DNA from: Streptomyces sp. CC0208
GTDB lineage: Bacteria > Actinomycetota > Actinomycetes > Streptomycetales > Streptomycetaceae
Direction of reading: 5' to 3'
Assembly: GCF_003443735.1 (NCBI RefSeq)
Contig: NZ_CP031969.1
Span: 124,001-188,000 of the forward strand
Length of the DNA stretch: 64,000 nt
Both the position numbers and the translations under genes were made by a program. This document shows positions 44,801 to 53,471 of the stretch, piece after piece. The first letter of the stretch is position 1. Every line of letters starts with the position of its first letter. Under the pieces are notes generated by a model. The model saw only the letters and a program-made list of their open reading frames with translations. It was not told where the DNA came from and ran no database searches.

Positions 44801-45387
44801 ACACCCATCGCACCGACGACGGCCGCACTCTGATCGTCCCGGAACGGCCGGTGTTCAGCACCCGTTCCCGCCGGGAGGCGGACTGGCGGCTGATCCTGGT
44901 GGTCGACGTGTCCGGATCGATGGAGGCGTCCGTCGTCTGGTCCGCGCTGACCGCTGCCGTCCTGGGCGGAGTGCCCACGCTGAGCACGCACTTCCTCGCC
45001 TTCTCCACCGAAGTGATCGACCTGACCGACCGGGTCGACGACCCGCTGTCGCTGCTGCTGGAGGTACGGGTCGGCGGGGGCACCCACATCGCCGCCGGCC
45101 TGGCCCAGGCCCGATCGCTGGTGACCGTACCCAGCCGGACCCTGATCGTGGTGGTCAGCGACTTCGAGGAGGGGTATCCGCTCGGCGGACTCCTCGGCGA
45201 GGTACGGGCCCTCGCCGGCTCCGGAGTGCACCTGATGGGCTGCGCCGCCCTGGACGACACCGGCACCCCTCGCTACTCGGTTCCGGTGGCTCAGCAGCTC
45301 GTCGCGGCCGGCATGCCGGTCGCCGCCCTCAGTCCCCTCGCCCTGGCCCGCTGGGTGGGCGACCGCCTCCGCAGAGAGAACCGATGA
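41860..45387 (+). CDS. DUF5682-VWA fusion protein (YehM-YehP-like)
   Basis: 1175 aa. The N-terminal DUF5682 domain begins GVRHHSPA (H27-H28) and continues VVCVELPADFQSWL, LGFYPFADFSPELAAI and VVGAFHAPAL, resembling erythromycin-esterase/TIKI-like folds that use paired His. The middle is helical. The C-terminal VWA domain (about 1005-1175) has an intact MIDAS: D1016-x-S1018-x-S1020 (VVDVSGSM), the Thr in GGGTHI and the Asp in VVSDFEEG. In E. coli the two parts are separate proteins, YehM and YehP (from memory). The GTG overlaps the MoxR stop and the end overlaps the SWIM gene. Confidence 0.85.
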   Translation: MTLALEPRAALTVLTDCAAPYLLGVRHHSPALAAAVPSLLDAARAEVVCVELPADFQSWLPYLAAPGTLAPVALAGTGEGGRLGFYPFADFSPELAAIRWAREHGAEVVCCDLPMSDPRWNAEGPAAADDGQVRSGEAPTAFAAALTASGTGRDGDDMWDRSVEVLAPGCAPEAIRRAALGVGWALRRDAESAGGVPAVDLAREAHMREAIARASAGGQRVAAVVGAFHAPALTTWEAAEPARPVDAGDQSAVVTSLVPYAFDLLDSRSGYPAGIRDPRWQQAVFTTGGDPERLHDAAARAVTDVCRELRASGHVAGTGEARETLRVACDLARLRGLAAPGRGEVLEALTTVMGQGEPLGRGRALARALETVLVGTDRGRVAPGTPRSGLGPCVEAELASLRLPGPDDPAPRELRLDPLRSALDARREILLRRLAVCGTGYGEPIQVAGTGDATALTTRWRLSWTPAVPVRLDLAGIRGVTAALAAEGTLRETFRKEAAESGATSALVLTGLRDAARCDLPALVSERLADAAEVLPTSATLPELLTALDLLEALRRGHLPGTTPESRQGAAELATDLMESAVRSLPGLAGSDDPQDADALVALATRAGEHRLGLRIDDALDDLARHGSPLMQGAALAARVMLDLDDADTLGRRAAGWIDNATEPDARKAMSRRLTGLVSAAAPLLQSAPTALDPLLDRVDTLTDQGFLDRLPALRGGFDTLSPAGRDRLLSTVTERLGDRLDLSLSASPQLLALWTAADTAGRAAVTSLRPPLGTGLSSSAGALEDSRRDEPGPAEAPAGPAPNLTPTDRWRLLLGRESERLPKSARRLAHALDELYGTGRGEGSADLGRESGQGGGQDASFPTAREWAQELDALFGSDVREEVLARAADLGRTDVLAELDPKAVRPSVDLLTSVLSLAGGMPEQQLAKLRPLVRRLVDELAKELATRLRPALTGLATPRPTRRPGGRIDLPRTLRANLAHTHRTDDGRTLIVPERPVFSTRSRREADWRLILVVDVSGSMEASVVWSALTAAVLGGVPTLSTHFLAFSTEVIDLTDRVDDPLSLLLEVRVGGGTHIAAGLAQARSLVTVPSRTLIVVVSDFEEGYPLGGLLGEVRALAGSGVHLMGCAALDDTGTPRYSVPVAQQLVAAGMPVAALSPLALARWVGDRLRRENR

Positions 45388-47264
45388 ACACCGAACTTCC
45401 CCCTGTGGCACCCGAGGTGGTCGCCACCGCCGTGGAGCAGCTGACGTCCCGGCTGCGCAAGAAGCTGGACGCCGCGATCGAGGCGTACGCGACGCTGCCC
45501 GTCACCGCGGACGGCACGGTACGGCGCGTGCGGTGCGGCGAAGATGCCGAAGTCACCCTCGCCCCCGGCCCGTCGGGGGCGGTCACGGACGCCGCCCAGG
45601 CGCAGTGCAGCTGTCTGCTGGCACCGCGGTGCCTGCATCGCGCGGCGGTCCTGGGGGCCGCTCCGGTGGCCGACGCCGACGCGGCGACCGAGGCCGCGGG
45701 CGAGCCGTCCGAGGGCGGCGCCGAGGCGACCGCACCGGATGACGGCACCCAGGAGTCCGGGACGCCGGTCACCGACGTGACCGCCGGACCGGCGACCGAT
45801 CCGACCGGCCCGACCGCGGCACAGGTCGCCGCCGCGGCCGAGATGTGGGCCGCGGCGGCGGCAGTGCTGGCCGCCGGCGTGCCCGGGGCGGGCGCCGTAC
45901 CGCAGGCGGAGGTGCTGCGGGCCGCGCACACCGCCCGACTCGCCGGCCTGCACCGGGCCGAGGCGGCCGCCCTGAGGGTGGTCCGCGCACTACGCGCCGC
46001 CCGGGCCCGCCACGACGGCCACCGGCTGGCCGACCTGGTCGCCGGGCTGCGGGAGCTGCTGCTCACCAGCGGCCTGCTCGCCGCCTCCGATCCCGACCCG
46101 GCCCTGGTCGGCACCGCCCGGCGCAACTACCGCCCCGGCGGCAGTCTCAAGGTCCACGGGGTGTGCCGGGAGCCGGTGATCTCGGCCACCGGCTACGGCG
46201 GGGTAGTCACCCATGTCCTGGCCGACGACGGGCGCTGGTTCTCCGTGTCGGACGTCAAGCCCGGCGGACCGGCGCGGGCGCGCGGCGCCGCCACCGCCAC
46301 GGTCGCGCTGGGTTCCGGCAGTGTCGATCATGCGCAGCTGTCCCGGGGCGGCCTGCTGATCTCAGGTGCGACGCTCTCCCCGGACGGTCGACTCGGCGCC
46401 GGCAAGGGGGTGCGGGCGACCCCGGTCCCGGGTCTGTCCTGGACGTCGGGGCCGCTCGCCCGTCTGTTCACCCGACCTCTCGCCCAGGCCGCTGCCGCAC
46501 GGCTCGCCCCGGGCGACGACGCGGAACAGGCCGGGCCTCAGGCCGGTGAGCTGATCGGCTGTGACGTGGTGGTCGTGGGCGCGGCCGAGGACCACCTGTT
46601 CGTGCGGGAACTGACTCCCGACGGAGCCGACTCCGAAGGGCTGTTGATCCGAATGGTGCCGGCCAACGGCCACCCGGAGCTGGCTCATGCGGCCAACTTC
46701 CGCAAGCTTGCCTCGCGGCCGGGGCTGCGACTGCGCGTCGTGGGCCGTCTCGACCTCGACCGCGCCGCGACCCTACGGCCGCTGGCGGTCGGCCCCGTCC
46801 CGGACGGTACGGCGACGCTGATGCTGCCGCCCGAGTGGGCGGGACACGCCGATCTGGGGTACGACCGACTCGAAGGGGCCCACCTCCCACAGACCGACCT
46901 GCCGCCGGTGGAGGGTCCGACCGCGCTGCCGCCGGATCCGGTGGCCGAGGCGCCCCTGTGGCGGTTGCGGCGGCTGGTCGAGGTCGCGGTGTCCGGTGGC
47001 CGCCGGGCCGCTGCCGAGCCCGCACGGGACGGTGCCCGGGCCTCGGGCGCGGCGGCGCTGCGGCGCAGCGGCTTCCGTACGGCAGCGGATCTGGCGGAGG
47101 CCCTCGCCGCGGAGGCGGACCGGCGGGGCCGCGACGTGTTCGGCCGCACCCAGCAGGCCGATCCGGACGGATACGCGCGGGTGTGGCTGAGCGCGGCCGT
47201 ATACCTGTCCGGCACCGAGCGGGCGCTGGTCGGAGCGACGTGGCAGCCATCGGCCGCGGCCTGA
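45384..47264 (+). CDS. SWIM zinc-finger protein (YehQ-like)
   Basis: 626 aa. The N-terminal SWIM-type finger C75-x-C77-x5-C83-x-H85 (CSCLLAPRCLH) is a putative zinc-binding and nucleic-acid or protein contact module. An Ala/Thr-rich linker (about 95-155) follows, then a mixed alpha/beta region with YRPGGSLKVHGVCREPVISA and LARLFTRPLAQA. The ATG overlaps the VWA-protein stop (ATGA) and this is the last gene of the locus. Corresponds in order and domain to YehQ of E. coli. Confidence 0.78.
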   Translation: MNTELPPVAPEVVATAVEQLTSRLRKKLDAAIEAYATLPVTADGTVRRVRCGEDAEVTLAPGPSGAVTDAAQAQCSCLLAPRCLHRAAVLGAAPVADADAATEAAGEPSEGGAEATAPDDGTQESGTPVTDVTAGPATDPTGPTAAQVAAAAEMWAAAAAVLAAGVPGAGAVPQAEVLRAAHTARLAGLHRAEAAALRVVRALRAARARHDGHRLADLVAGLRELLLTSGLLAASDPDPALVGTARRNYRPGGSLKVHGVCREPVISATGYGGVVTHVLADDGRWFSVSDVKPGGPARARGAATATVALGSGSVDHAQLSRGGLLISGATLSPDGRLGAGKGVRATPVPGLSWTSGPLARLFTRPLAQAAAARLAPGDDAEQAGPQAGELIGCDVVVVGAAEDHLFVRELTPDGADSEGLLIRMVPANGHPELAHAANFRKLASRPGLRLRVVGRLDLDRAATLRPLAVGPVPDGTATLMLPPEWAGHADLGYDRLEGAHLPQTDLPPVEGPTALPPDPVAEAPLWRLRRLVEVAVSGGRRAAAEPARDGARASGAAALRRSGFRTAADLAEALAAEADRRGRDVFGRTQQADPDGYARVWLSAAVYLSGTERALVGATWQPSAAA

Positions 47265-47276
47265 CCTTCGCACGGT

Positions 47277-47310
47277 TCCCTCCTGACGCCCCCGGGTCCG
47301 GCAGGAGGGA
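47277..47310 (+). terminator. Hairpin terminator of the MoxR-VWA operon
   Basis: TCCCTCCTG and CAGGAGGGA, a perfect 9-bp stem with a 16-nt GC-rich loop, 13 nt after the SWIM-protein stop codon. Confidence 0.65.
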
Positions 47311-47410
47311 GTGACCCGACCGACGCGGTGGTCCTTGGCCGTGGACCACACCGGGAGCACCCCGGTCACGATGCTGGTCACCGAGACCGCGTCGTACGGC
47401 GCAACAGGCC

Positions 47411-48033
47411 TCAGCCGACGTTGAAGTCGAGGTTGGTCACATACCAGGAGTCGTTGATCCTGCTGGACTCGACGTTGATGTCCAGCTGATCCTGCGTCAC
47501 CCCGGTGGAGTGAGCCCGGACGATCTTGTCGAGGGCCTGGCCGTTGACGTTGATCTTGGCTGCGGGAACCGTGACCTTGCCACCGGTTCCGGGGGCCTGC
47601 GTGACCTCCACCTTCGGGTCGTCCGAGGGCGGTCGGGGGTGAACGACTCCTTGAACTGTCCGAGGGTCGCCTCCATCCGCTTCCGCTCGGGCGCGTCGTC
47701 ACCGCACGTCTTCTCGCTGCCGACCCGCGCAGGCGTGGAACCGTCCGCCGGTTCCGCCATCAGCAGGCACTCCTGCTCGATCTCGCCCTTGATGAGCGCC
47801 GCGACCCAGCCGGCGACGGCCTTCTCGGCGGAGGACCGGTCCACACCCGAGGTCGGTGACGAAGCCGCGTCGGCCGGCTCGCTCGGGTCGTCAACGGGGG
47901 AACCGCTCGCGGACTGCTCCTGGCCCTCGCCGGGCTCCGTCTCGTCCGAGCAGCCTGAAAGACCCACGATCGTCGCGCCCACAACTCCCGCGATCGCTCC
48001 GACCCGTCTCGTCCTCTGATCCACTAACACCAC
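47411..48033 (-). pseudogene. Lipoprotein gene with a single frameshift
   Basis: The first frame (start 48033) has a lipoprotein signal ending VGLSGCSD, an acidic linker and SSAEKAVAGWVAALIKGEIE, CLLMAEPADG, MEATLGQFKESFTPD. Near 47625 one base change of phase is needed to continue as DDPKVEVTQAPG, KVTVPAAKINVNGQALDKIV and a stop at 47411. Joined, the two parts give a coherent exported protein of about 205 residues with a DUF4878-like look. Could be a real pseudogene or a sequence error. Confidence 0.6.
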
Positions 48034-48104
48034 TTCGACAGCCCTGGTTGTGTTTTGAACGGTCGATCACCCAACCGATCGCTGGTGGTGGGCATCGCAG
48101 GCGG

Positions 48105-49247
48105 TCACACGCCGAGCACCCGTCGGGTCTCGGCGGCGATCTGCTGCGTCTCGCCGGTTGCGACCACGAGGACCGGGACACCTCCCCCCGCCTGATCGAT
48201 GCGTCGGTGGCCTTCCCTCCTCAAGCGTTCCAGTTCGGGGACGAGCAGCCCGCCTCGTATACCGAGAACAGGCAGGGCCGCGCAGATCTCCTCGCGCACC
48301 TCGGGTTGGTCCTCGCCGATCTCCCCGGTGAAGACCAGCGCGTCCAGCCGGTCCAGCGAGGCGGCCATCGAGGCGATGCCCCTGCGGCAGCTGAGTGTGA
48401 ACGCCGCCAGCGCCGACGCGGCCGCGGCATCACCCTCCGCGCGGGCGCGCACCAGGTCCCGGGTGTCTCCCGAAGTACCGGAGAGGCCGAGCAGACCGGA
48501 ATGCCGGTGGAGTGCGTCATCCAACTCGTCCGTGCTCAGACCGTGCCGCCGCTGCAGCCACAGCAGCGCGCCGGGGTCGAGGCTGCCGCTGCGCCGGCTC
48601 ATCACCAGGCCTTCCAGCGGCGTGAGGCCCATGGTGGTGTCCACGCTGCGTCCGTTCCGGACGGCGCAGGCCGAGCAGCCACCGCCCAGGTGCACGAGCA
48701 CGACCTGAAGGTTGTCGACGGGTCGGCCCAGGGCCCGCGCCGTCCTCTGCAGTGCCCACGCGTAGGAAAGCCCGTGGAAGCCGTACCGGCGCAGTCCGTA
48801 GTCGGCTCGCCATCGCTCCGGCACGGCGTACGTGCGCGCCTCTGGCGGCAGATCCTTGTGAAAGACAGTGTCGAAGCAGGCGACATGAGGCACGTCAGGC
48901 AAGAGTTCTCGTGCGGCGTCGACGACAGGCAGGGCAGGGGCAACGTGCAGCGGCGCGAGATCGGCGACGTCCGCCAGGAGAGCCCGTACGCGTGCATCGA
49001 TCAGCGTATGTCCACTCAAGTGCGGACCGCTGTGGACGATGCGGTGACCGACCGACGCAGGAGCGGGCACCTCGCTGAGGAAGTTCCGCAGTTCCACCAC
49101 CGAAGCAGGCCCCGGGGGCTCCGAGGCGTCTCGAGCCTCCACCGTTTCACCGTCCGCCGCGAACAGAGCGATGTGCAGGCTCGAAGAGCCGGCAGCGAGG
49201 ACCAGTACGTGACCACCACGGCTCTCGTGGGAGCGGTCGGCACTCAT
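48105..49247 (-). CDS. Acetate/propionate kinase family protein with altered active-site residues
   Basis: 380-aa ASKHA-fold kinase with all landmarks of AckA: HRIVHSG, FDTVFHKDLP, RYGFHGLSY, DTTMGLTPLEG, RSGSLDPG and FTGEIGE. Two signature residues differ. The N-terminal motif is VLAAGSSS where AckA has VINAGSSS (metal/substrate Asn replaced by Ala18), and HLGGGCS replaces HLGNGAS. Start 49247 has GGAGGTG ahead and begins right before the first beta-strand. It may have weak or altered acyl-kinase activity. The next gene upstream, on the same strand, is FUSC; no phosphotransacetylase or phosphoketolase gene is adjacent. Confidence 0.85.
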   Translation of the reverse strand: MSADRSHESRGGHVLVLAAGSSSLHIALFAADGETVEARDASEPPGPASVVELRNFLSEVPAPASVGHRIVHSGPHLSGHTLIDARVRALLADVADLAPLHVAPALPVVDAARELLPDVPHVACFDTVFHKDLPPEARTYAVPERWRADYGLRRYGFHGLSYAWALQRTARALGRPVDNLQVVLVHLGGGCSACAVRNGRSVDTTMGLTPLEGLVMSRRSGSLDPGALLWLQRRHGLSTDELDDALHRHSGLLGLSGTSGDTRDLVRARAEGDAAAASALAAFTLSCRRGIASMAASLDRLDALVFTGEIGEDQPEVREEICAALPVLGIRGGLLVPELERLRREGHRRIDQAGGGVPVLVVATGETQQIAAETRRVLGV

Positions 49248-49510
49248 CCCACACCTCCAGTGCTCGCGTCCTCCGGCACGGTGCGCCCGCCACGCAGCAA
49301 CGGGCCCAGCACGGGTTCCCCGCCCTCGCTTCGCGCCCTGGGGCAATGCAGAGGCTCCGCCATTACTCCGGGTAGGCCTCGGTGATGTCGCGCGCCGCTT
49401 CCCCAGGCTGCCACCGCGGAGAGGCATCCGCTCGTCCACCCGTTCGGCGGCACGCCGCGGGAGACCACTTCCCGCTCCAGGAGGTGCGGCGTTCCCCGTC
49501 GCCGGAGCAG

Positions 49511-51685
49511 TCACCCACCCCGGTGCGCGGGTCTTGCTCCGTCACCTTCAGCCACGGCCGCCCGCACCCGTTGCTCCTCGCGAGCGGAGCCGACGTCCCG
49601 TTCCAGGGGTGTGCGGCTCACGGCTGTCGTGAGGTCATCCAGGGCCCGCTTCTGCAGTTCCGCCCCGCGCCGTAGCACCGGGTTCCGCTCCCCGGCTGCG
49701 GCTCCGTCCCACGCATGCAGCGCTTGCTCCACGCGCCCCCAGTCCGGATTCCTGTGCTCCCGCACGTCGACTGCCGCCTGCGCGGTGGCCGCCTCCAGGG
49801 CCTCGGCGAGCCGCTCCGCCTCGGGGGTGGAACGGCTGTCGGCCTGCGGCACATGGCTCTCCATGAGCATCGCCGCCCGGTCGAGTTCCTCGAGTGCGTC
49901 CTGCGCCTGCTCCGCCTCGCGCGATGTCAGACCTCTGGGGCGAACCGGTTCCTGCTTTGCCTGGTCGTACGCCTTCTGCCAGGCGGCACGTGCCTCCCTG
50001 CTGGCCAGCAGGGCCCTGCGCATGTCGGCGAGATGCTCCCGGGTCGGTTCGGCGTGGCTGCGGAGCACTGCGGCCGCGTAGCGGCCGTCGGCGGCGAGCC
50101 AGTCCGCGAGCCGGCCCGGCAGCCGGGGGGTCTCCCATGCGGGGAACACCACGTACGCCAGCATGGCCAAGGCCCCGCCGAGCAGGGTGAGCACCACCCG
50201 CTCCGGGACCGTCTGCTCCCATGCCTGGCCGCCCATGCCGAGCAGGAAGACGACGTACGCGGCAGTGAAGCACTGGGAGTAGGCGTAGCCGGTACGGTTC
50301 AGCGTGTACGACAGGGCCACCGAGACGACCGCCAGCGCGCCGAACACATGGGCGTCCGGGCCCAGAGCCCGCACCATCGCGGTGGCGAGCGCCACCCCCA
50401 CCAGGGTCCCGGCGAAACGGCCCACCGCGCGCGCATACGTCCGGTGGAAGTCGGGCCGCATCACCATCACCGAGGCGATGGGCGCCCAGTAGCCGTGGCC
50501 CACGGGTAGCCGGGAAGCGATGAGATAGCCGAGCGTGGCCACCGCCGCCAGGCGGACGGCGTGCCGGAACACGGGCGAGTCCCGGCGGAGCTCACGGCGG
50601 ACCGCCCGGACGACGACCGGGAGCAGCCGGAACATCGTCGGGCGCACCCGGAAGTGGGCGCTCGCGGGGCCGGACGGCGTAGGCGCCCTGTCGCGCGCGC
50701 CGCCGCTCCCGGCGATCTCCAACGCCTCGGCGAGCAGTTCCACGAGCCGTTCGGCGGCCTGCCGGGCGGGCCCCTCCAGCACTTCGTGCTCCTCGTCGAC
50801 GCGCAGGGCGTCCGCGCTCCCGGGCGGCACCTCGACGGGAGTACCCCGGCGGATCGAACGGGCTGCCGCGTCCAGTACGTCGGCGGCCGTGTCGAGCAGC
50901 TCTCGCGCGCGGTCCCGCTCGGGTCCCTCCGCCGGGGCGCCGACGTCCGGGTCGGCGAGCGCGGCGAGGACCGGCAGAATACGCTCGGCGAGGCCCCGGG
51001 GGCCGTGGAGGACCGGGGGACGGGTGCGGGCCTGTGACGGCGTCACGGCGGCCGCGTCCCGGGCCGTCATCAAGGGCACCGGGTCGAACGGGGCGGCCGG
51101 GTCCTGCCTCAGCCGGCGGGCGTAGTCCGCCACGGCGGCCAGGGCGTCGGCGAGCGCGTCACGATGCGCCCCCCAACGGCGGATCGGGAACAGCAGGATC
51201 AGCACGGCCTGCGCCACGCCTCCGAGCGCGATGACCCCGGCGTGTTCCAGGGCTCGTCCGACGCTCGTCGGCAGGGTGATGGTCACCAGCATGCTGCCGA
51301 CCGTCGTCGCTGCGACGATGCCGGCGGTCGAGCCGAGGGCCCATGCCATCCCCGCGGCAAAAGCCCATACGGCCAGCAGCGGGAGGAACGTCACGAGGTG
51401 CCCCGCCGCCAGGTAGCCCACGAAGGTGCTGAGTGCCAGACCCGCGCCCGCACCGAGCGCGATCACTTTGCGCGGACGCCACGTGCGCTGGAACGTGGCC
51501 CCACCCGCGGAGTAGGCACCGAGGGCGGCGGACGCGGCGTACGCAGGGGAAACCAGCCACAGCGCCGGCCCGATGACGATCGCCACCCCCGCAGCCGTGC
51601 GGAGCGCGAGCAGGGGCTCCAGCCGCGTCTCCTCGATCGTGAGCCCGGATCGCACGACCTCCCTGAAGGCCCGCAGCCACCTCAC
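49511..51685 (-). CDS. FUSC-family inner membrane protein (putative efflux)
   Basis: 724 aa with the duplicated FUSC layout. N-terminal membrane block (about 25-165, LRTAAGVAIVIGPALWLVS...), long cytosolic helical region (170-370), second membrane block (about 385-520) with the family motif PVGHGYWAPIASVMVMRPDF and GRFAGTLVGV, then a C-terminal helical tail rich in Glu/Arg. Related to aromatic-acid and fusaric-acid exporters. Substrate unknown; followed downstream by the acetate-kinase-like gene. Confidence 0.87.
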   Translation of the reverse strand: MRWLRAFREVVRSGLTIEETRLEPLLALRTAAGVAIVIGPALWLVSPAYAASAALGAYSAGGATFQRTWRPRKVIALGAGAGLALSTFVGYLAAGHLVTFLPLLAVWAFAAGMAWALGSTAGIVAATTVGSMLVTITLPTSVGRALEHAGVIALGGVAQAVLILLFPIRRWGAHRDALADALAAVADYARRLRQDPAAPFDPVPLMTARDAAAVTPSQARTRPPVLHGPRGLAERILPVLAALADPDVGAPAEGPERDRARELLDTAADVLDAAARSIRRGTPVEVPPGSADALRVDEEHEVLEGPARQAAERLVELLAEALEIAGSGGARDRAPTPSGPASAHFRVRPTMFRLLPVVVRAVRRELRRDSPVFRHAVRLAAVATLGYLIASRLPVGHGYWAPIASVMVMRPDFHRTYARAVGRFAGTLVGVALATAMVRALGPDAHVFGALAVVSVALSYTLNRTGYAYSQCFTAAYVVFLLGMGGQAWEQTVPERVVLTLLGGALAMLAYVVFPAWETPRLPGRLADWLAADGRYAAAVLRSHAEPTREHLADMRRALLASREARAAWQKAYDQAKQEPVRPRGLTSREAEQAQDALEELDRAAMLMESHVPQADSRSTPEAERLAEALEAATAQAAVDVREHRNPDWGRVEQALHAWDGAAAGERNPVLRRGAELQKRALDDLTTAVSRTPLERDVGSAREEQRVRAAVAEGDGARPAHRGG

Positions 51686-51793
51686 CCATGTGAGCCTAGC
51701 CGGAACGCCCTGCCGGGGCCCGTCGGCCGCTCCGCCGCCTCGTGACGGCCCCCGCGCTCCGACGCCTCGCTGCTCGTCGTGCCGGTAGTCGGT

Positions 51794-52924
51794 TCACTTC
51801 GAGGGCTGATCATCGTGATCTTGGAGCATGCGACGACGTTCCTGTTCGCGCTTCGAGTAGGCGGCTGCCCGGATCGCGTCGTCGCTCTCCAAGCCTGATC
51901 CCAGCGCGCCGCCCACGGTGGCGACCGAAGCGACGAACCAGGACAGCGTCACGTACTCGTCGGCGTGCAGGGGGGTTCGTGTCACGGAAGCGAACAGTTG
52001 GTCGTTGAGGATGAACAGCGCCCACACCCAGTTGACGACCATCAGACCCACGTAGCAGACGAGCACACCGATCCCCACGGTCACGACCGTCGAGGCGTTG
52101 TAGAGCCGCGCCCTCTGCCTCGCCTCCGGCGAGCTCTCCGGTGATCGATGCCACAGCTCCGCGTCCACGATCAGCCAGCCGATCATGAGCGCGACAGATC
52201 CGACCGTGGCGATCACGAGGCGTGGCGTGCTGAGGAACGCGGCCAGGCTCCAGACGGTGGAGTTCACGGTGGCCACTGCTCCCGTGGCGAGTGCGGCCGC
52301 CAGGGCTTTCGACAAGCCCGGCACCAACCGCCACGGCCGGTTGGCGCGGACCATACCGACGAGCACCCGCAGGTACCCGCGCGGCCCGCTGACGACGTAC
52401 CGAAGATCGTCGGTCTCCTTCTCACCGGGTGGGTCCGGATGAACAGGCGCGAGACGATTGACGAAGGGCCCCGGACGCGGCTGACTTCGCGGAGGTACTT
52501 CCGCCCCGGTGGTCCGCGGAGCCGCCAAGCGGAGCACAGCTTCTTCGACGGCCCGACGGGCCCTCACCGGCAGCCGCAGGCCTCCCAGTGAAGGAAGAGA
52601 GAGCAACGCCAAGCCGTGTTCGTGATTCAGATTCACAGCGAGTCTGCGCCCGTGTGCGTGCAGCGGAAGGTCCGTGAGGGCCACGACGATGTCCCAGTTC
52701 TCCGCACTCCCACGGTCCATGATCCGGCGCATCAAGGTGGGCGGGTCCTCCGTCCCCGACGTGAAGGGCTCACTGACCACCTCGACGTCGAACCGTCGCC
52801 TCTGGCCCGACTTGTCGGCGAGCCGAGCCGGAAGAGTCCGGGCCATGCGCTGCGCGATCTCCGTCGGCGCGTCCGGATCCGCCAGGAGAGCCACGACCGT
52901 AACGTCCTGCGACGACTCCCGCAT
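51794..52924 (-). CDS. Membrane protein with N-terminal soluble domain (376 aa)
   Basis: Residues 1-150 form a soluble alpha/beta domain (VTVVALLADPDAPTEIAQRM, WDIVVALTDLPLHAHGRRLA), resembling nucleotide- or ligand-binding folds. Residues 190-360 contain four hydrophobic segments (LAAALATGAVATVNSTVW, VIATVGSVALMIGWLIV, VVTVGIGVLVCYVGLMV, LSWFVASVATVGGALGSG). Basic C-terminal tail. Start 52924 has GAGGAGGG ahead. I recall similar 'hypothetical membrane proteins' in actinobacteria but no function. Confidence 0.72.
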   Translation of the reverse strand: MRESSQDVTVVALLADPDAPTEIAQRMARTLPARLADKSGQRRRFDVEVVSEPFTSGTEDPPTLMRRIMDRGSAENWDIVVALTDLPLHAHGRRLAVNLNHEHGLALLSLPSLGGLRLPVRARRAVEEAVLRLAAPRTTGAEVPPRSQPRPGPFVNRLAPVHPDPPGEKETDDLRYVVSGPRGYLRVLVGMVRANRPWRLVPGLSKALAAALATGAVATVNSTVWSLAAFLSTPRLVIATVGSVALMIGWLIVDAELWHRSPESSPEARQRARLYNASTVVTVGIGVLVCYVGLMVVNWVWALFILNDQLFASVTRTPLHADEYVTLSWFVASVATVGGALGSGLESDDAIRAAAYSKREQERRRMLQDHDDQPSK

Positions 52925-53240
52925 GGCTGGACCCTCCTCGTCGGCTGTCCCGCGATCCCAAGTGCCCACAGACGCCGCCCAGGTAACGTCGACGCCGCGT
53001 GACACACTGGGCCCCGCCGGCAGGTGCAGGCCGTACGGCCGGATCACAGGGCCTGCTCCCACCACCGGGCCACGATCGCGTCCCCACCGCGAAGACCCGC
53101 TCAGGCAGCACCCCGGCACGCACCGCACGCCGCGCCGGCGACCACCACCCGGTTCAGTGTCCGCCCGGGAGCCGGAGTCCGGCAAAGCCCTGCGACGCCA
53201 ATGGGTGGGGTGGGCCGCGGCAACCGGCCCTGGCTGCCGT

Positions 53241-53423
53241 TCACCGGCCTCTCCCGAGCGCTCTCGGCCCCGCTGTCGGCCCGCACGCCCGTCCGACCAC
53301 CCGGGCAGTCGAACGCATGGGCCTGGCGCTGACTGGGAAGCCCCGACTCCGTGACATCCGCCAGGGGTGTCCACACGACTGCGCGAGCGGCACCTCCCAC
53401 CGGCGTCGGACGGGTGTGGCCAT
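53241..53423 (-). pseudogene. Hsp20/alpha-crystallin remnant after the heat-shock operon
   Basis: ATG 53423 has an excellent ribosome-binding site (AAGGAGAAGGAGG). It opens MATPVRRRWE, like Streptomyces Hsp20 starts (MTTPVxRR). In the adjoining frame VVWTPLADVTESG (53343-53381) matches the conserved WxPxADVTExxDAY entry to the alpha-crystallin domain, after which similarity ends. It lies 48 bp past the oxidoreductase gene on the same strand, so the operon probably once ended in a small heat-shock protein. 52925-53240 contains nothing else I recognise. Confidence 0.5.
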
Positions 53424-53471
53424 TCCCCTCGCCTCCTTCTCCTTACTCGTGATGTCGTCGCCCGCTGGGTG

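Noticed and set aside
42669..45266. Minus-strand open frame of 865 codons under the VWA gene
   Set aside because: Ser/Arg-rich composition typical of antisense shadow; the plus frame has an intact MIDAS and operon overlaps.
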